This document shows, one piece after another, positions 12,418-24,000 of a stretch of 64,000 bases of DNA. The notes below the pieces were generated by a model. That model was given only the letters and a program-made list of their open reading frames with translations. It was not told the DNA's origin and searched no databases. Each line of letters begins with the position of its first letter. Position 1 is the first letter of the stretch. Source of the stretch: Closterium sp. NIES-65 (lineage: Eukaryota > Streptophyta > Zygnematophyceae > Desmidiales > Closteriaceae); contig CANXME010000496.1 in assembly GCA_948144175.1 (NCBI GenBank), positions 31,514 through 95,513 on the forward strand, written 5' to 3'. The position numbers and the translations under genes were made by a program.

Positions 12418-15400
12418 TTGCAAGAACAAGGGCCCAGCGTGTGCAAAATTGCAAGAACAAGGGCCCAGCGTATGCAAAATTGCAAGAACAAGGGCCGAGC
12501 GTGTGCAAGATTGCAAGAACAAGGGCCCAACGTGTGCAAAATCGCAAGAACAAGGGCCCAGCGTGTGCAAAATTGCAAGAACAAGGGCCCAGCATCTGCA
12601 AAATTGCAAGAACGAGGGCCCAGCGTGTGCAAAATTGCAAGAACAAGGGCCCAGCGTGTGCAAAATTGGAAGAACAAGGGCCCAGCGTGTGCAAAATTGC
12701 AAGAACAAGGGCCCAGCGTGTGCAAAATTGCAATAACAAATGCCTAGCGTGTGCAAAATTGCAAGAAGAAGGGCCCAGCGTGTGCAAAATTGCAAGAACA
12801 AAGGCCGCCCAGCGAGTGCAAAATTTTAAGAACAAGGGCCCAGCGTGTGCAAAATTGCAAGAACAAGGGCCCACCGTCTGCAAAATTGCAAGAACAAGGG
12901 CCCAGCGTGTGCAAAATTGCAAGAACAAGGGTCCAGCGTGTGCAAAATTGCAAGATTAAGGGCCCAGCGAGTGCAAAATTGTAAGAACAAGGGCCCACCG
13001 TCTGCAAAATTGCAAGAACAAGGGCCCAGCCTGTGCAAAATTGCAAGAACAACGGCTCACCGTGTGCAAAATTGCAAGAACAAGTGCCCAGCATGTGCAA
13101 AATTGCAAGAACAAGGGCCAAGCGTATGCAAAATTGCAAGAACAAGGGCCCAGCGTGTGCAAAATTGCAAGAACAAGGGCCCAGGGAGTGCAAAATTGAA
13201 AGAACAAGGGCCCAGCGAGTGCAAAATTGCAAGAACAAGGGCCCAGCGTGTGCAAGATTGGAAGAACAAGGGCCCAGCGTGTGCAAAATTGCAAGAACAA
13301 GGGCCCAGCGAGTGCAAAATTGCAAGAACAAGGGCCCAACGTGTACAAAATTGCAAGAACAGGTGCCCACCATGTGCAAAATTGCAAGAACAAGGGCCCA
13401 GCGTATGCAAAATTGCAAGAACAAGGGCCCAACGTGTGCAAAATTGCAAGAACAAGGGCCCAGCGTGTGCAAAATTGCAAGAACAAGGGCCCAGCGTGTG
13501 CAAAATTGCAAGAACAAGGGCCCAGCGTGTGCAAAATTGCAAGAACAAAGGCCCAGCGAGTGCAAACTTGCAAAGACAAGGGCCCAACGTGTGCAAAATT
13601 GCAAGAACAGGTGCCCACCATGTGCAAAATTGCAAGAACAAGGGCCCAGCGTATGCAAAATTGCAAGAACAAGGGCCCAACGTGTGCAAAATTGCAAGAA
13701 CAAGGGCCCAGCGTGTGCAAAATTGCAAGAACAAGGGCCCAGCGTGTGCAAAATTGCAAGAACAAGGGCCCAGCGTGTGCAAAATTGCAAGAACAAGGGC
13801 CCAGCGTGTGCAAAATTGCAAGAACAAGGGCCCAGCGTATGCAAAATTGCAAGAACAAGGGCCGAGCGTGTGCAAGATTGCAAGAACAAGGGCCCAACGT
13901 GTGCAAAATCGCAAGAACAAGGGCCCAGCGTGTGCAAAATTGCAAGAACAAGGGCCCAGCATCTGCAAAATTGCAAGAACGAGGGCCCAGCGTGTGCAAA
14001 ATTGCAAGAACAAGGGCCCAGCGTGTGCAAAATTGCAGGATTAAAGGCCCAGCGAGTGCAAAATTGCAAGAACAAGGGCCCAGAGTGTGCAAAATTGCAA
14101 GAACAAGGGCCCACCGTGTGCAAGATTGGAAGAACAAGGGCCCAACGTGTGCAAAATTGCAAGAACAAGGGCCCAGCGTGTGCAAAATTGCAATAACAAA
14201 TGCCTAGCGTGTGCAAAATTGCAAGAAGAAGGGCCCAGCGTGTGCAAAATTGCAAGAACAAAGGCCGCCCAGCGAGTGCAAAATTTTAAGAACAAGGGCC
14301 CAGCGTGTGCAAAATTGCAAGAACAAGGGCCCACCGTCTGCAAAATTGCAAGAACAAGGGCCCAGCGTGTGCAAAATTGCAAGAACAAGGGTCCAGCGTG
14401 TGCAAAATTGCAAGATTAAGGGCCCAGCGAGTGCAAAATTGTAAGAACAAGGGCCCACCGTCTGCAAAATTGCAAGAACAAGGGCCCAGCCTGTGCAAAA
14501 TTGCAAGAACAACGGCTCACCGTGTGCAAAATTGCAAGAACAAGTGCCCAGCATGTGCAAAATTGCAAGAACAAGGGCCAAGCGTATGCAAAATTGCAAG
14601 AACAAGGGCCCAGCGTGTGCAAAATTGCAAGAACAAGGGCCCAGGGAGTGCAAAATTGAAAGAACAAGGGCCCAGCGAGTGCAAAATTGCAAGAACAAGG
14701 GCCCAGCGTGTGCAAGATTGGAAGAACAAGGGCCCAGCGTGTGCAAAATTGCAAGAACAAGGGCCCAGCGAGTGCAAAATTGCAAGAACAAAGGCCCAGC
14801 GAGTGCAAACTTGCAAAGACAAGGGCCCAACGTGTGCAAAATTGCAAGAACAGGTGCCCACCATGTGCAAAATTGCAAGAACAAGGGCCCAGCGTATGCA
14901 AAATTGCAAGAACAAGGGCCCAACGTGTGCAAAATTGCAAGAACAAGGGCCCAGCGTGTGCAAAATTGCAAGAACAAGGGCCCAGCGTGTGCAAAATTGC
15001 AAGAACAAGGGCCCAGCGTGTGCAAAATTGCAAGAACAAGGGCCCAGCGTGTGCAAAATTGCAAGAACAAGGGCCCAGCGTATGCAAAATTGCAAGAACA
15101 AGGGCCGAGCGTGTGCAAGATTGCAAGAACAAGGGCCCAACGTGTGCAAAATCGCAAGAACAAGGGCCCAGCGTGTGCAAAATTGCAAGAACAAGGGCCC
15201 AGCATCTGCAAAATTGCAAGAACGAGGGCCCAGCGTGTGCAAAATTGCAAGAACAAGGGCCCAGCGTGTGCAAAATTGCAGGATTAAAGGCCCAGCGAGT
15301 GCAAAATTGCAAGAACAAGGGCCCAGAGTGTGCAAAATTGCAAGAACAAGGGCCCACCGTGTGCAAGATTGGAAGAACAAGGGCCCAGCGTGTGCAAAAT

Positions 15401-17200
15401 TGCAAGAACAAGGGCCCAGCGTGTGCAAAATTGCAATAACAAATGCCTAGCGTGTGCAAAATTGCAAGAAGAAGGGCCCAGCGTGTGCAAAATTGCAAGA
15501 ACAAAGGCCGCCCAGCGAGTGCAAAATTTTAAGAACAAGGGCCCAGCGTGTGCAAAATTGCAAGAACAAGGGCCCACCGTCTGCAAAATTGCAAGAACAA
15601 GGGCCCAGCGTGTGCAAAATTGCAAGAACAAGGGTCCAGCGTGTGCAAAATTGCAAGATTAAGGGCCCAGCGAGTGCAAAATTGTAAGAACAAGGGCCCA
15701 CCGTCTGCAAAATTGCAAGAACAAGGGCCCAGCCTGTGCAAAATTGCAAGAACAACGGCTCACCGTGTGCAAAATTGCAAGAACAAGTGCCCAGCATGTG
15801 CAAAATTGCAAGAACAAGGGCCAAGCGTATGCAAAATTGCAAGAACAAGGGCCCAGCGTGTGCAAAATTGCAAGAACAAGGGCCCAGGGAGTGCAAAATT
15901 GAAAGAACAAGGGCCCAGCGAGTGCAAAATTGCAAGAACAAGGGCCCAGCGTGTGCAAGATTGGAAGAACAAGGGCCCAGCGTGTGCAAAATTGCAAGAA
16001 CAAGGGCCCAGCGAGTGCAAAATTGCAAGAACAAGGGCCCAACGTGTACAAAATTGCAAGAACAGGTGCCCACCATGTGCAAAATTGCAAGAACAAGGGC
16101 CCAGCGTATGCAAAATTGCAAGAACAAGGGCCCAACGTGTGCAAAATTGCAAGAACAAGGGCCCAGCGTGTGCAAAATTGCAAGAACAAGGGCCCAGCGT
16201 GTGCAAAATTGCAAGAACAAGGGCCCAGCGTGTGCAAAATTGCAAGAACAAAGGCCCAGCGAGTGCAAACTTGCAAAGACAAGGGCCCAACGTGTGCAAA
16301 ATTGCAGAACAAGGGCCCAGCGTGTGCAAAATTGCAAGAACAAGGGCCCAGCGTGTGCAAAATTGCAAGAACAAGGGCCCAACGTGTGCAAAATTGCAAG
16401 AACAAGGGCCCAACGTGTGCAAAATTGCAAGAACAAGGGCCCAGCATCTGCAAAATTGCAAGAACGAGGGCCCAGCGTGTGCAAAATTGCAAGAACAAGG
16501 GCCCAGCCTGTGCAAAATTGCAAGAACAAAGGCCCAGCAAGTGCAAAATTGCAAGGACAAGGGCCCAGAGTGTGCAAAAGTGCAAGAACAAGGGCCCAGC
16601 GTATGCAAGATTGGAAGAACAAGGGCCCAGCGTGTGCAAAATTGCAAGAACAAGGGCCCAGCGTGTGCAAAATTGCAATAACAAATGCCTAGCGTGTGCA
16701 AAATTGCAAGAAGAAGGGCCCAGCATGTGCAAAATTGCAAGAACAAAGGCCCACCGAGTGCAAAATTTCAAGAACAAGGGCCCAGCGCGTGCAAAATTGC
16801 AAGAACAAGGGCCCAGCATCTGCAAAATTGCAAGAACAAAGGCCCAGCGTTAGCAAAATTGCAGAACAAGGGCCCAGCGTGTGCAAAATTGCAAGAACAA
16901 GGGCCCAGCGTGTGCAAAATTGCAAGAACAAGGGCCCAGCGTGTGCAAAATTGCAAGAACAAGGGCCCAGCGAGTGCAAAATTGCAAGAACAAGGGCCCA
17001 GCGTGTGCAAAATTGCAAGAACAAGGGCTCACCATGTGCGCAAAATTGCAAGAACAAGGGCTCACCGTGTGCAAAATTGCAAGAACAAGGGCCCAGCGAG
17101 TGCAAAATTGCAAGAACAAGGGCCCAGCGTGTGCAAAATTGCAAGAACAAGGGCCCAGTGTGTGCAAAATTGCAAGAACAAGGGCCCAGTGTGTGCAAAA

Positions 17201-20140
17201 GTGTCGCAGATGCAACAGTGCACCAAGATTATCTCGGTGCTCGACAAGTCGTGGGACAACCTCATCCCCACCCTCAACGTTCAGCAGGACAAATGGACGC
17301 CTGAGTGGCTGCGGCAGCAGATTCTGCAAGAGGACTTCCGCAGGCGCCACACGGGAGGTGGTGCTGCAAACAAAACTGCTGAGGGGTATGGAGCTGCAGG
17401 AGGCAGCAGAGGAAGAGGGGGAGGGAGAGGCCGAGGCCGTGGGAGAGGCTTTGACAGAGGGAGAGGCCGAGGTGACTACAATGAGGGGCATGGGAGCTCT
17501 GGTGGCAGGGGGAGCACCCGAATGGAGGGTGCGTGCTGGTACTGCAAGAAGGCTGGACACCCGTGGTTCAAGTGTTTCAGCCGGCCTGAGGGATGGGCCC
17601 CTCCAGGCATGAAGCCGCCAAGTGGTGAACGTGCACGCGGTGGCGCTGTGCAAGGATCAGGTGCACAAGGTGATGGTGCACAAGGTAAAGCCGACCCTGG
17701 GATGTTCCTCATGGTTGAGGATGTGCAAGGGAGTGGGGGTGATGTGGGTTCAGTTGGGAAGGTTGTGATGCACCCCCTCACTCACTGGGTGATCGATTCA
17801 GGTTGCACGAGTCATATGACCCCACGGGCAGATTTGCTTGATGAGGTAAAACCTCCTGGGAAGATCAAGTTTGTGGCTGCCGCTTCAGGTGCTTTGCTCC
17901 CTGTGATTGGTGTTGGGAATGCTAAGGTGATGGGAGCCAATGGAGAGCTTGTGGGGCTTGGGAATGTGCTGTTGGTTGAAGGTTTGTCCGCTAACCTTCT
18001 TTCTGTGCGCCGGCTGCAGAAGAGCAAGGCTGAAGTTACCTTCGGCCCAACCAGCTGCCGTGCAAAGCTTGGGAAGTTGCTGCTGTGGAACTTGGAGGAG
18101 AAGAGCAGCTGCATCAAGGACCTGTGGCAGCTGCCCATCATCCCTTGGAAGGGGAAACCACCAGCAACAGCAAAGGCAGCGGGAGCGGCTAAAGCAACTG
18201 CGGGAGGAGAGGAGTCTGCACCAACTGCTGGGGCCATGGATGCAGTCAAGAAGGTGCAGCAGCTACAACAGCCACATGGTGAGGTGCTTGCTGGTGTGGA
18301 TGCGATAGCTGCATGGGCAAAGGCTTCATCTGGGAGTGGTGAGGCTGATTGGGAGACGTGGCATGAGAGGCTGTGCCATGTGAACATTCCTATGCTGCAG
18401 AAGTTGGTTAAGGATGGGTGCTTGAAGGGGCTGGAGGTGAAGGGGGGAGCAAAGGAGATTGGGAGCTGCCCTACCTGCCTTGAGACCAAATTCACGAAGT
18501 TTCCCTTCAGCAGCAGCACAGGACCAGCCAAGGCACCACTTGCACTAGTACACATGGATGTGGTGGGCCCCACGAGGGCCCTTTCTCTCTCGGGAAGCCG
18601 CTACTTCTTGACAATTGTGGACGACCACACACGTGCGGTGTGGGTGTACCCTCTCAAGACTAAGGGGGAGGTGGCAGCGGCTGTTCTTAAGGAGTGGATG
18701 CCGAGAGCACAAAGGGAGAGCGGACACAAGGTGAAGGTGATCCGCACTGACAACGGAGGAGAGTTCATCGGCGCTGATTTTGAGAAGGAGCTGAAGCGGA
18801 AGGGGATCCAGCATCAGCTCACAGTGCCTTACAACCCTCAGCAGAATGGCGTGGCTGAGCGGTTCAACCGGACCCTGCAGGAAGGTGCTCGCACTCTCCT
18901 TGGGCGTGCAGGGCTGCCGGATCCGTTTTGGGTGACAGCACTGCGGCAGGTCGTTGTTGTGAAGAACCGGGTGCTGGCGACTGTGGGGGACAAGCAATGG
19001 GTCCCCTACACCAAGTGGTATGGGAGTGCGCCTGCAGTCAACATGCTGAGAACTTATGGCTGCATGGTGGTGTTTCATGTGCCTAAGGAGAAGAGGGGAA
19101 AACTGGAAGCTTTTGGGAGATGGGGTGTGCACTTGGGGCTTGCTAAGGATCACAAGGGCTGGCTGATTTGGGACTTGACAAGCCAGCAGCTGACTGTGTC
19201 AAGGGATGTGAAGTTCCTTGAGTCCTTGTACTACAAAGAGTGGAAGCAGCAGCAGCAGCAGAAGCTTCCTACGACACCGCTAATTGTCGAGGCCGATGAG
19301 GTGCAGCGGCCTTCGAGGCAGGTGGAGGTTTGTGAGGGGCTGGCTGAGAAGTATGGGCTGCAAGATGGAGGAAAGCCAGCCACCCCACTGCCTTCGGGGT
19401 TCACTGTGGAGCCCTGTGCTGATGAGGAGGTGGTGGGTGAGAGTGACAGGAAACTTTTTCATTCCATGGTTGGGGCACTCAACTATGCGGCTAACCACAC
19501 ACGGCCTGACATTGGCTTTGCAACATCCAGGTTTGCCAGTGTGGTTTCACGCCCCAGTCATGAGCAGCTGGAAGCGGCCAAGAGGTTGGTCCGCTATGTG
19601 AGTGCAACGGCATCAGTGGGTTTGGAGTACAGTGCTGTGAGGCAGAGGCTGCAGAGGGGTGCAGCTGATTTGAGCAAGGGGGAGATGCTCCTGAACTGCT
19701 ACACTGACGCTAGCTTCAACTCGGTGAAAGTGGATGGCACCAGCATTGGAGGCTATGTGTGCCTGTTCGGAGGTGGTGCAGTGAGCTGGCGCAGTAAGAA
19801 GTAGAATGAAGTGGGGCAGTCCTCGTGTGAGACAGAGTACATGGCCCTGCATCATGGGGCAAAGGAGGTGGTGTGGCTGAGGCGTTTGTTGGAGGAGATT
19901 GGAGTTGGTCAGAGGGAGCCGACTGTGATTTTCTGTGACAATGAGTCGGCGGTGAAGCTAGCGAAGAATGCTTGTCTTCATGGGCTGACCAAACACATCA
20001 GGCCTAAGTGGCACTGGGTGAGAAGGCTCCTGGACAAGGAGGTGCGGCTGGAGATTGTGAAGACCCATCAGCAGGCGGCTGACATTCTCACCAAGCGCCT
20101 GGCTGAATCTGAGCATTGGAAGGGCATGAAGCTTGCTTGA
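17201..20140 (+). pseudogene. Copia gag-pol remnant (copy 2)
   Basis: The Gag tail is rich in Arg-Gly (GRGGGRGRGRGRG near 17410-17460) and carries a CCHC zinc knuckle, CWYCKKAGHPWFKC, at 17534-17575. Protease follows with its DSG active site at 17795-17803. Integrase has an HHCC zinc-binding part at about 18360-18490 and a D-D-E core with Asp at 18557, Asp at 18749 and Glu at 18857. The Copia RNase H with TDASF near 19703 comes last. In the family these parts package RNA, cut the polyprotein, insert the DNA copy and degrade template RNA. The satellite reads in the same open frame into the Gag tail. The coding part is broken. Confidence 0.93.
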
Positions 20141-20171
20141 GCTATGACATGTGGGATGATGGTTGGCAGCC

Positions 20172-20181
20172 AGAGGGGGAG
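20172..20181 (+). promoter_or_regulatory. Polypurine tract of Copia copy 2
   Basis: AGAGGGGGAG, two bases before the LTR start, identical to copy 1. It is the expected plus-strand primer site. Confidence 0.8.
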
Positions 20182-20183
20182 TT

Positions 20184-21052
20184 TGTTGAGTGATGCTACC
20201 ATTCGCATTCACGTCTGTCTGCCTCCCATCATATGTTCGTGCGTTGCATGCGTGTTGTGAGTGTGTGCAGAAATTTGTGTTTTGTGCGGTTTGGTTTTTC
20301 TGAGTGTGTGTGTGTGAATGTTATTTGGCTTGAGCAGATATCTGAAGTGACTCCTCTGCTCAAGAGCTTTTCGAGGAACCAAGTATCGCTTCAATCGGAG
20401 CACGAACAAGAAAGTTACGAACGTTGGAGTTCGTATGCTTTTGATATTTGGTTGTGGTGACTATGGGAAGTTGTGGGGTTGACTCAATATGGGGTACAGA
20501 CTTTTGAGGGTTGGGAAATTCGTCTTTTCTACTGTATTTGCTGCCAAATGGTTGGGAGAAACCAAACCAGGCTGGCAAGTGTGGCCAAGTTGGGTTGAGG
20601 TGGATTGTGGAGGTTGGGATAGTGACAAAGGTCAAAGTTGGGTTGCCTATGGGGAAGGGAATTGTATGGCATGGGGTTTCCTTGGTTGGGGACTCTCTTG
20701 GGACCTTCCCTCTCGTCCTCCTCATCCCTTCCACCTGGTTTAGTGCTACTCCAATTCTCTTGTGTGAACTTGTGTGAACTTTGTGATTGAGTTAAGATTC
20801 TATGGCAGCATACCCCCTAGTGCGCCGAAATTGATAGCTCAAGAAATACTTCACCTTTTCGCATGATTCAACTTCAGCATTGTAGCCACGGAGTAGAGCT
20901 ACAACATATTCGAGTTTGATGAAGTTTTGACTGTGAACTTTTCGTCGACGGCGTTTCTTGTGAACTCGACTTATCTGTTCAGAAACTAGGCCCAACGATG
21001 TTGAGATATTTTGGCTACTAATCTTCATAGACTCCGTCCTTAGTCTCTAACA
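20184..21052 (+). repeat. 3' LTR of Copia copy 2
   Basis: Starts TGTTGAG and ends CTCTAACA, about 869 bp, with satellite (CAAAAGTGCAAGG) following directly. Short reading frames inside it are not convincing genes. It is the longer LTR form, shared with copies 3 and 4. Confidence 0.88.
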
Positions 21053-24000
21053 CAAAAGTGCAAGGACAAGCGCCCAGCGTGTGCAAAATTGCAAGAACAA
21101 GGGCCCAGCGAGTGCAAAATTGCAAGAACAAGGGCCCAGCGAGTGCAAAATTGCAAGAACAAGGGCCCAGCGTGTGCAAGATTGGAAGAACAAGGGCCCA
21201 GCGTGTGCAAAATTGCAAGAACAAGGGCCTTGGGAGTGCAAAATTGAAAGAACAAGGGCCCAGCGTGTGCAAAATTGCAAGAACAAGGGCCTAGTGAGTG
21301 CAAAATTGCAAGAACAAGGGCCCAGCGTGTGCAAAACTTGCAAGAACAAGGGTCCAGCGTGTGCAAAATTGCAAGAACAAGGGCCAAGTGAGTGCAAAAT
21401 TGCAAGAACAAGGGCCCACTGAGTGCAAAATTGCAAGAACAAGGGCCCAGCATATGCAAAATTGCAAGAACAAGGGCCCAGCGTGTGCAAAATTGCAAGA
21501 ACAAGGGCCCAGTGAGTGCAAAATTGCAAGAACAAGGGCCCTGAGAGTGCAAAATTGCATGAACAAGGGCCCAACGTGTGCAAAATTGCAAGAACAAGTG
21601 CCCAGCATGTGCAAAATTGCAAGAACAAGGGCCAAGCGTATGCAAAGTTGCAAGATTAAGGGCCCAGCGTGTGCAAAATTGCAAGAACAAGGGTCCAGCG
21701 AGTGCAAAATTGAAAGAACAAGGGCCCAGGGAGTGCAAAATTGCAAGAACAAGGGCCCAGCGTGTGCAAGATTGGAAGAACAAGGGCCCAGCGTGTGCAA
21801 AATTGCAAGAACAAGGGCCCTGGGAGTGCAAAATTGAAAGAACAAGGGCCCAGCGTGTGCAAAATTGCAAGAACAAGGGCCTAGTGAGTGCAAAATTGCA
21901 AGAACAAAGGCCCAGCGAGTGCAAAATTGCAAGAACAAGGGCCCAACGTGTACAAAATTGCAAGAACAAGTGCCCACCATGTGCAAAATTGCAAGAACAA
22001 GGGCCCAGCGTATGCAAAATTGCAAGAACAAGGGCCCAACGTGTGCAAAATTGCAAGAACAAAGGCCCAACGAGTGCAAAAGTGCAAGGACAAGCGCCCA
22101 GCGTGTGCAAAATTGCAAGAACTAGGGCCCAGCGAGTGCAAAATTGCAAGAACAAGTGCCCAGCATGTGCAAAATTGCAAGAACAAGGGCCAAGCGTATG
22201 CAAAATTGCAAGAACAAGGGCCCAGCGTGTGCAAAATTGCAAGAACAAGGGCCTAGTGAGTGCAAAATTGCAAGAACAAGGGCCCAGCGAGTGCAAAATT
22301 GCAAGAACAAGGGCCCAGCGAGTGCAAAATTGCAAGAACAAGTGCCCAGCATGTGCAAAATTGCAAGAACAAGGGCCAAGCGTATGCAAAATTGCAAGAA
22401 CAAGGGCCCAGCGTGTGCAAAATTGCAAGAACAAGGGCCCAGCGAGTGCAAAATTGCAAGAACAAGGGCCCAGCGAGTGCAAAATTGCAAGAACAAGGGC
22501 CAAGCGTGTGCAAGATTGGAAGAACAAGGGCCCAGCGTGTGCAAAATTGCAAGAACAAGGGCCCTGGGAGTGCAAAATTGAAAGAACAAGGGCCCAGCGT
22601 GTGCAAAATTGCAAGAACAAGGGCCTAGTGAGTGCAAAATTGCAAGAACAAGGGCCCAGCGAGTGCAAAATTGCAAGAACAAGGGCCCAACGTGTACAAA
22701 ATTGCAAGAACAAGGGCCAAGTGAGTGCAAAATTGCAAGAACAAGGGCCCAGCGTGTGCAAAATTGCAAAAACAAGGGCCTAGTGAGTGCAAAATTGCAA
22801 GAACAAGGGCCCAGCGAATGCAAAATTGCAAGAAAAAGGGCCCAACGTGTGCAAAATTGCAAGAACAAGGGCCCAGCGAGTGCAAAATTGCAAGAACAAG
22901 GGTCCAGCGTGTGCAAAATTGCAAGAACAAGGGCCAAGTGAGTGCAAAATTGCAAGAACAAGGGCCCACTGAGTGCAAAATTGCAAGAACAAGGGCCCAG
23001 CATATGCAAAATTGCAAGAACAAGGGCCCAGCGTGTGCAAAATTGCAAGAACAAGGGCCCAGTGAGTGCAAAATTGCAAGAACAAGGGCCCAGCATATGC
23101 AAAATTGCAAGAACAAGGGCCCAACGTGTGCAAAATTGCAAGAACAAAGGCCCAGCGAGTGCAAAAGTGCAAGGACAAGCGCCGAGCGTGTGCAAAATTG
23201 CAAGAACTAGGGCCCAGCGAGTGCAAAATTGCAAGAACAAGGGCCCAGCGAGTGCAAAATTGCAAGAACAAGGGCCCAGCGAGTGCAAAATTGCAAGAAC
23301 AAGGGCCCAGCGTGTGCAAAATTGCAAGAACAAGGGCCCAGCGAGTGCAAAATTGCAATAACAAGGGCCCAGCGAATGCAAAATTGCAAAAACAAGGGCC
23401 CAGCGTGTGCAAAATTGCAAGAACAAGGGCCAAGTGAGTGCAAAATTGCAAGAACAAGGGCCCACTGAGTGCAAAATTGCAAGAACAAGGGCCCAGCATA
23501 TGCAAAATTGCAAGAACAATGGCCCAGCGTGTGCAAAATTGCAAGAACAAGGGCCCAGTGAGTGCAAAATTGCAAGAACAAGGGCCCTGAGAGTGCAAAA
23601 TTGCAAGAACAAGGGCCCAACGTGTGCAAAATTGCAAGAACAAGTGCCCAGCATGTGCAAAATTGCAAGAACAAGGGCCAAGCGTATGCAAAATTGCAAG
23701 AACAAGGGCCCAGCGTGTGCAAAATTGCAAGAACAAGGGCCCAACAAGTGCAAAATTGCAAGAACAAGGGCCCAGCGAGTGCAAAATTGCAAGAACAAGG
23801 GCCCAGCGTGTGCAAGATTGGAAGAACAAGGGCCCAGCGTGTGCAAAATTGCAAGAACAAGGGCCCTGGGAGTGCAAAATTGAAAGAACAAGGGCCCAGC
23901 GTGTGCAAAATTGCAAGAACAAGGGCCTAGTGAGTGCAAAATTGCAAGAACAAGGGCCCAGCGAGTGCAAAATTGCAAGAACAAGGGCCCAACGTGTACA

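Larger units (their letters stand above)
8400..16680 (+). repeat. Kilobase-scale higher-order repeat array marked by a variant monomer
   Basis: A distinctive monomer carrying CAATAACAAATGCCTAG recurs near 8400, 10411, 11555, 11682, 12732, 14192, 15435 and 16679. Spacings are about 2011, 1144, 127, 1050, 1460, 1243 and 1244 bp. The blocks between share the order of many other variants. The last three (12732-14192, 14192-15435, 15435-16679) are especially alike over their first several hundred bases. Unequal block lengths suggest repeated unequal crossover with internal loss or gain of monomers. Confidence 0.85.
2413..17200 (+). repeat. 31-bp satellite array, block 1
   Basis: Continuous tandem array of a 31-bp monomer; a clean example is 8642-8672. 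The core is TTGCAAGAACAAGGGCCC, followed by a more variable AGCGTGTGCAAAA-type stretch. Common variants change GTGTG to GAGTG or GTATG, TTGCAAG to TTGAAAG, or AAATTGCAAG to AGATTGGAAG. The 7.8-16.9 kb part also carries 30-bp monomers lacking one A (TTGCAGAAC) and 34-bp monomers (GGCCGCCCAG). Both strands read open for long stretches because the monomer has no stop in any frame. No gene, RNA gene or unrelated insert was seen in these 14.8 kb. Confidence 0.98.
17201..21052 (+). mobile_element. Ty1/copia LTR retrotransposon, copy 2 (no 5' LTR, broken)
   Basis: A Copia element that begins abruptly inside gag at the satellite edge and ends with a 3' LTR. Parts present in order: Gag tail with zinc knuckle, protease, integrase, RNase H, polypurine tract and LTR. 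No 5' LTR, primer-binding site or Gag N-terminal part is seen. The remnant is broken, by roughly two to four changes, and is the shortest of the three Gag-bearing copies. Its LTR is close to those of copies 3 and 4 by eye, which suggests a young family. Both of its satellite junctions match those of copies 3 and 4. Confidence 0.95.

Noticed and set aside
2413-17200. CRISPR-like array because of regular 31-bp repeats
   Set aside because: Monomers abut with no spacers, the context is eukaryotic retroelements, and no cas-like gene is present.
17534-17575. CCHC zinc knuckle as part of a host nucleic-acid-binding protein
   Set aside because: It is followed directly by a Copia protease and integrase, and recurs with them in three copies, so it is Gag.
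17812-18573. Minus-strand open frames inside the Copia coding part, and similar ones at 18545-19153, 32541-33302 and 52334-53095
   Set aside because: They lie antisense to protease and integrase codons and recur only because the element recurs. No independent domain was seen.
21053-21080. Primer-binding site after the LTR of copy 2
   Set aside because: The sequence after the LTR is plain satellite, with no stretch resembling the usual initiator-tRNA match of Copia leaders.
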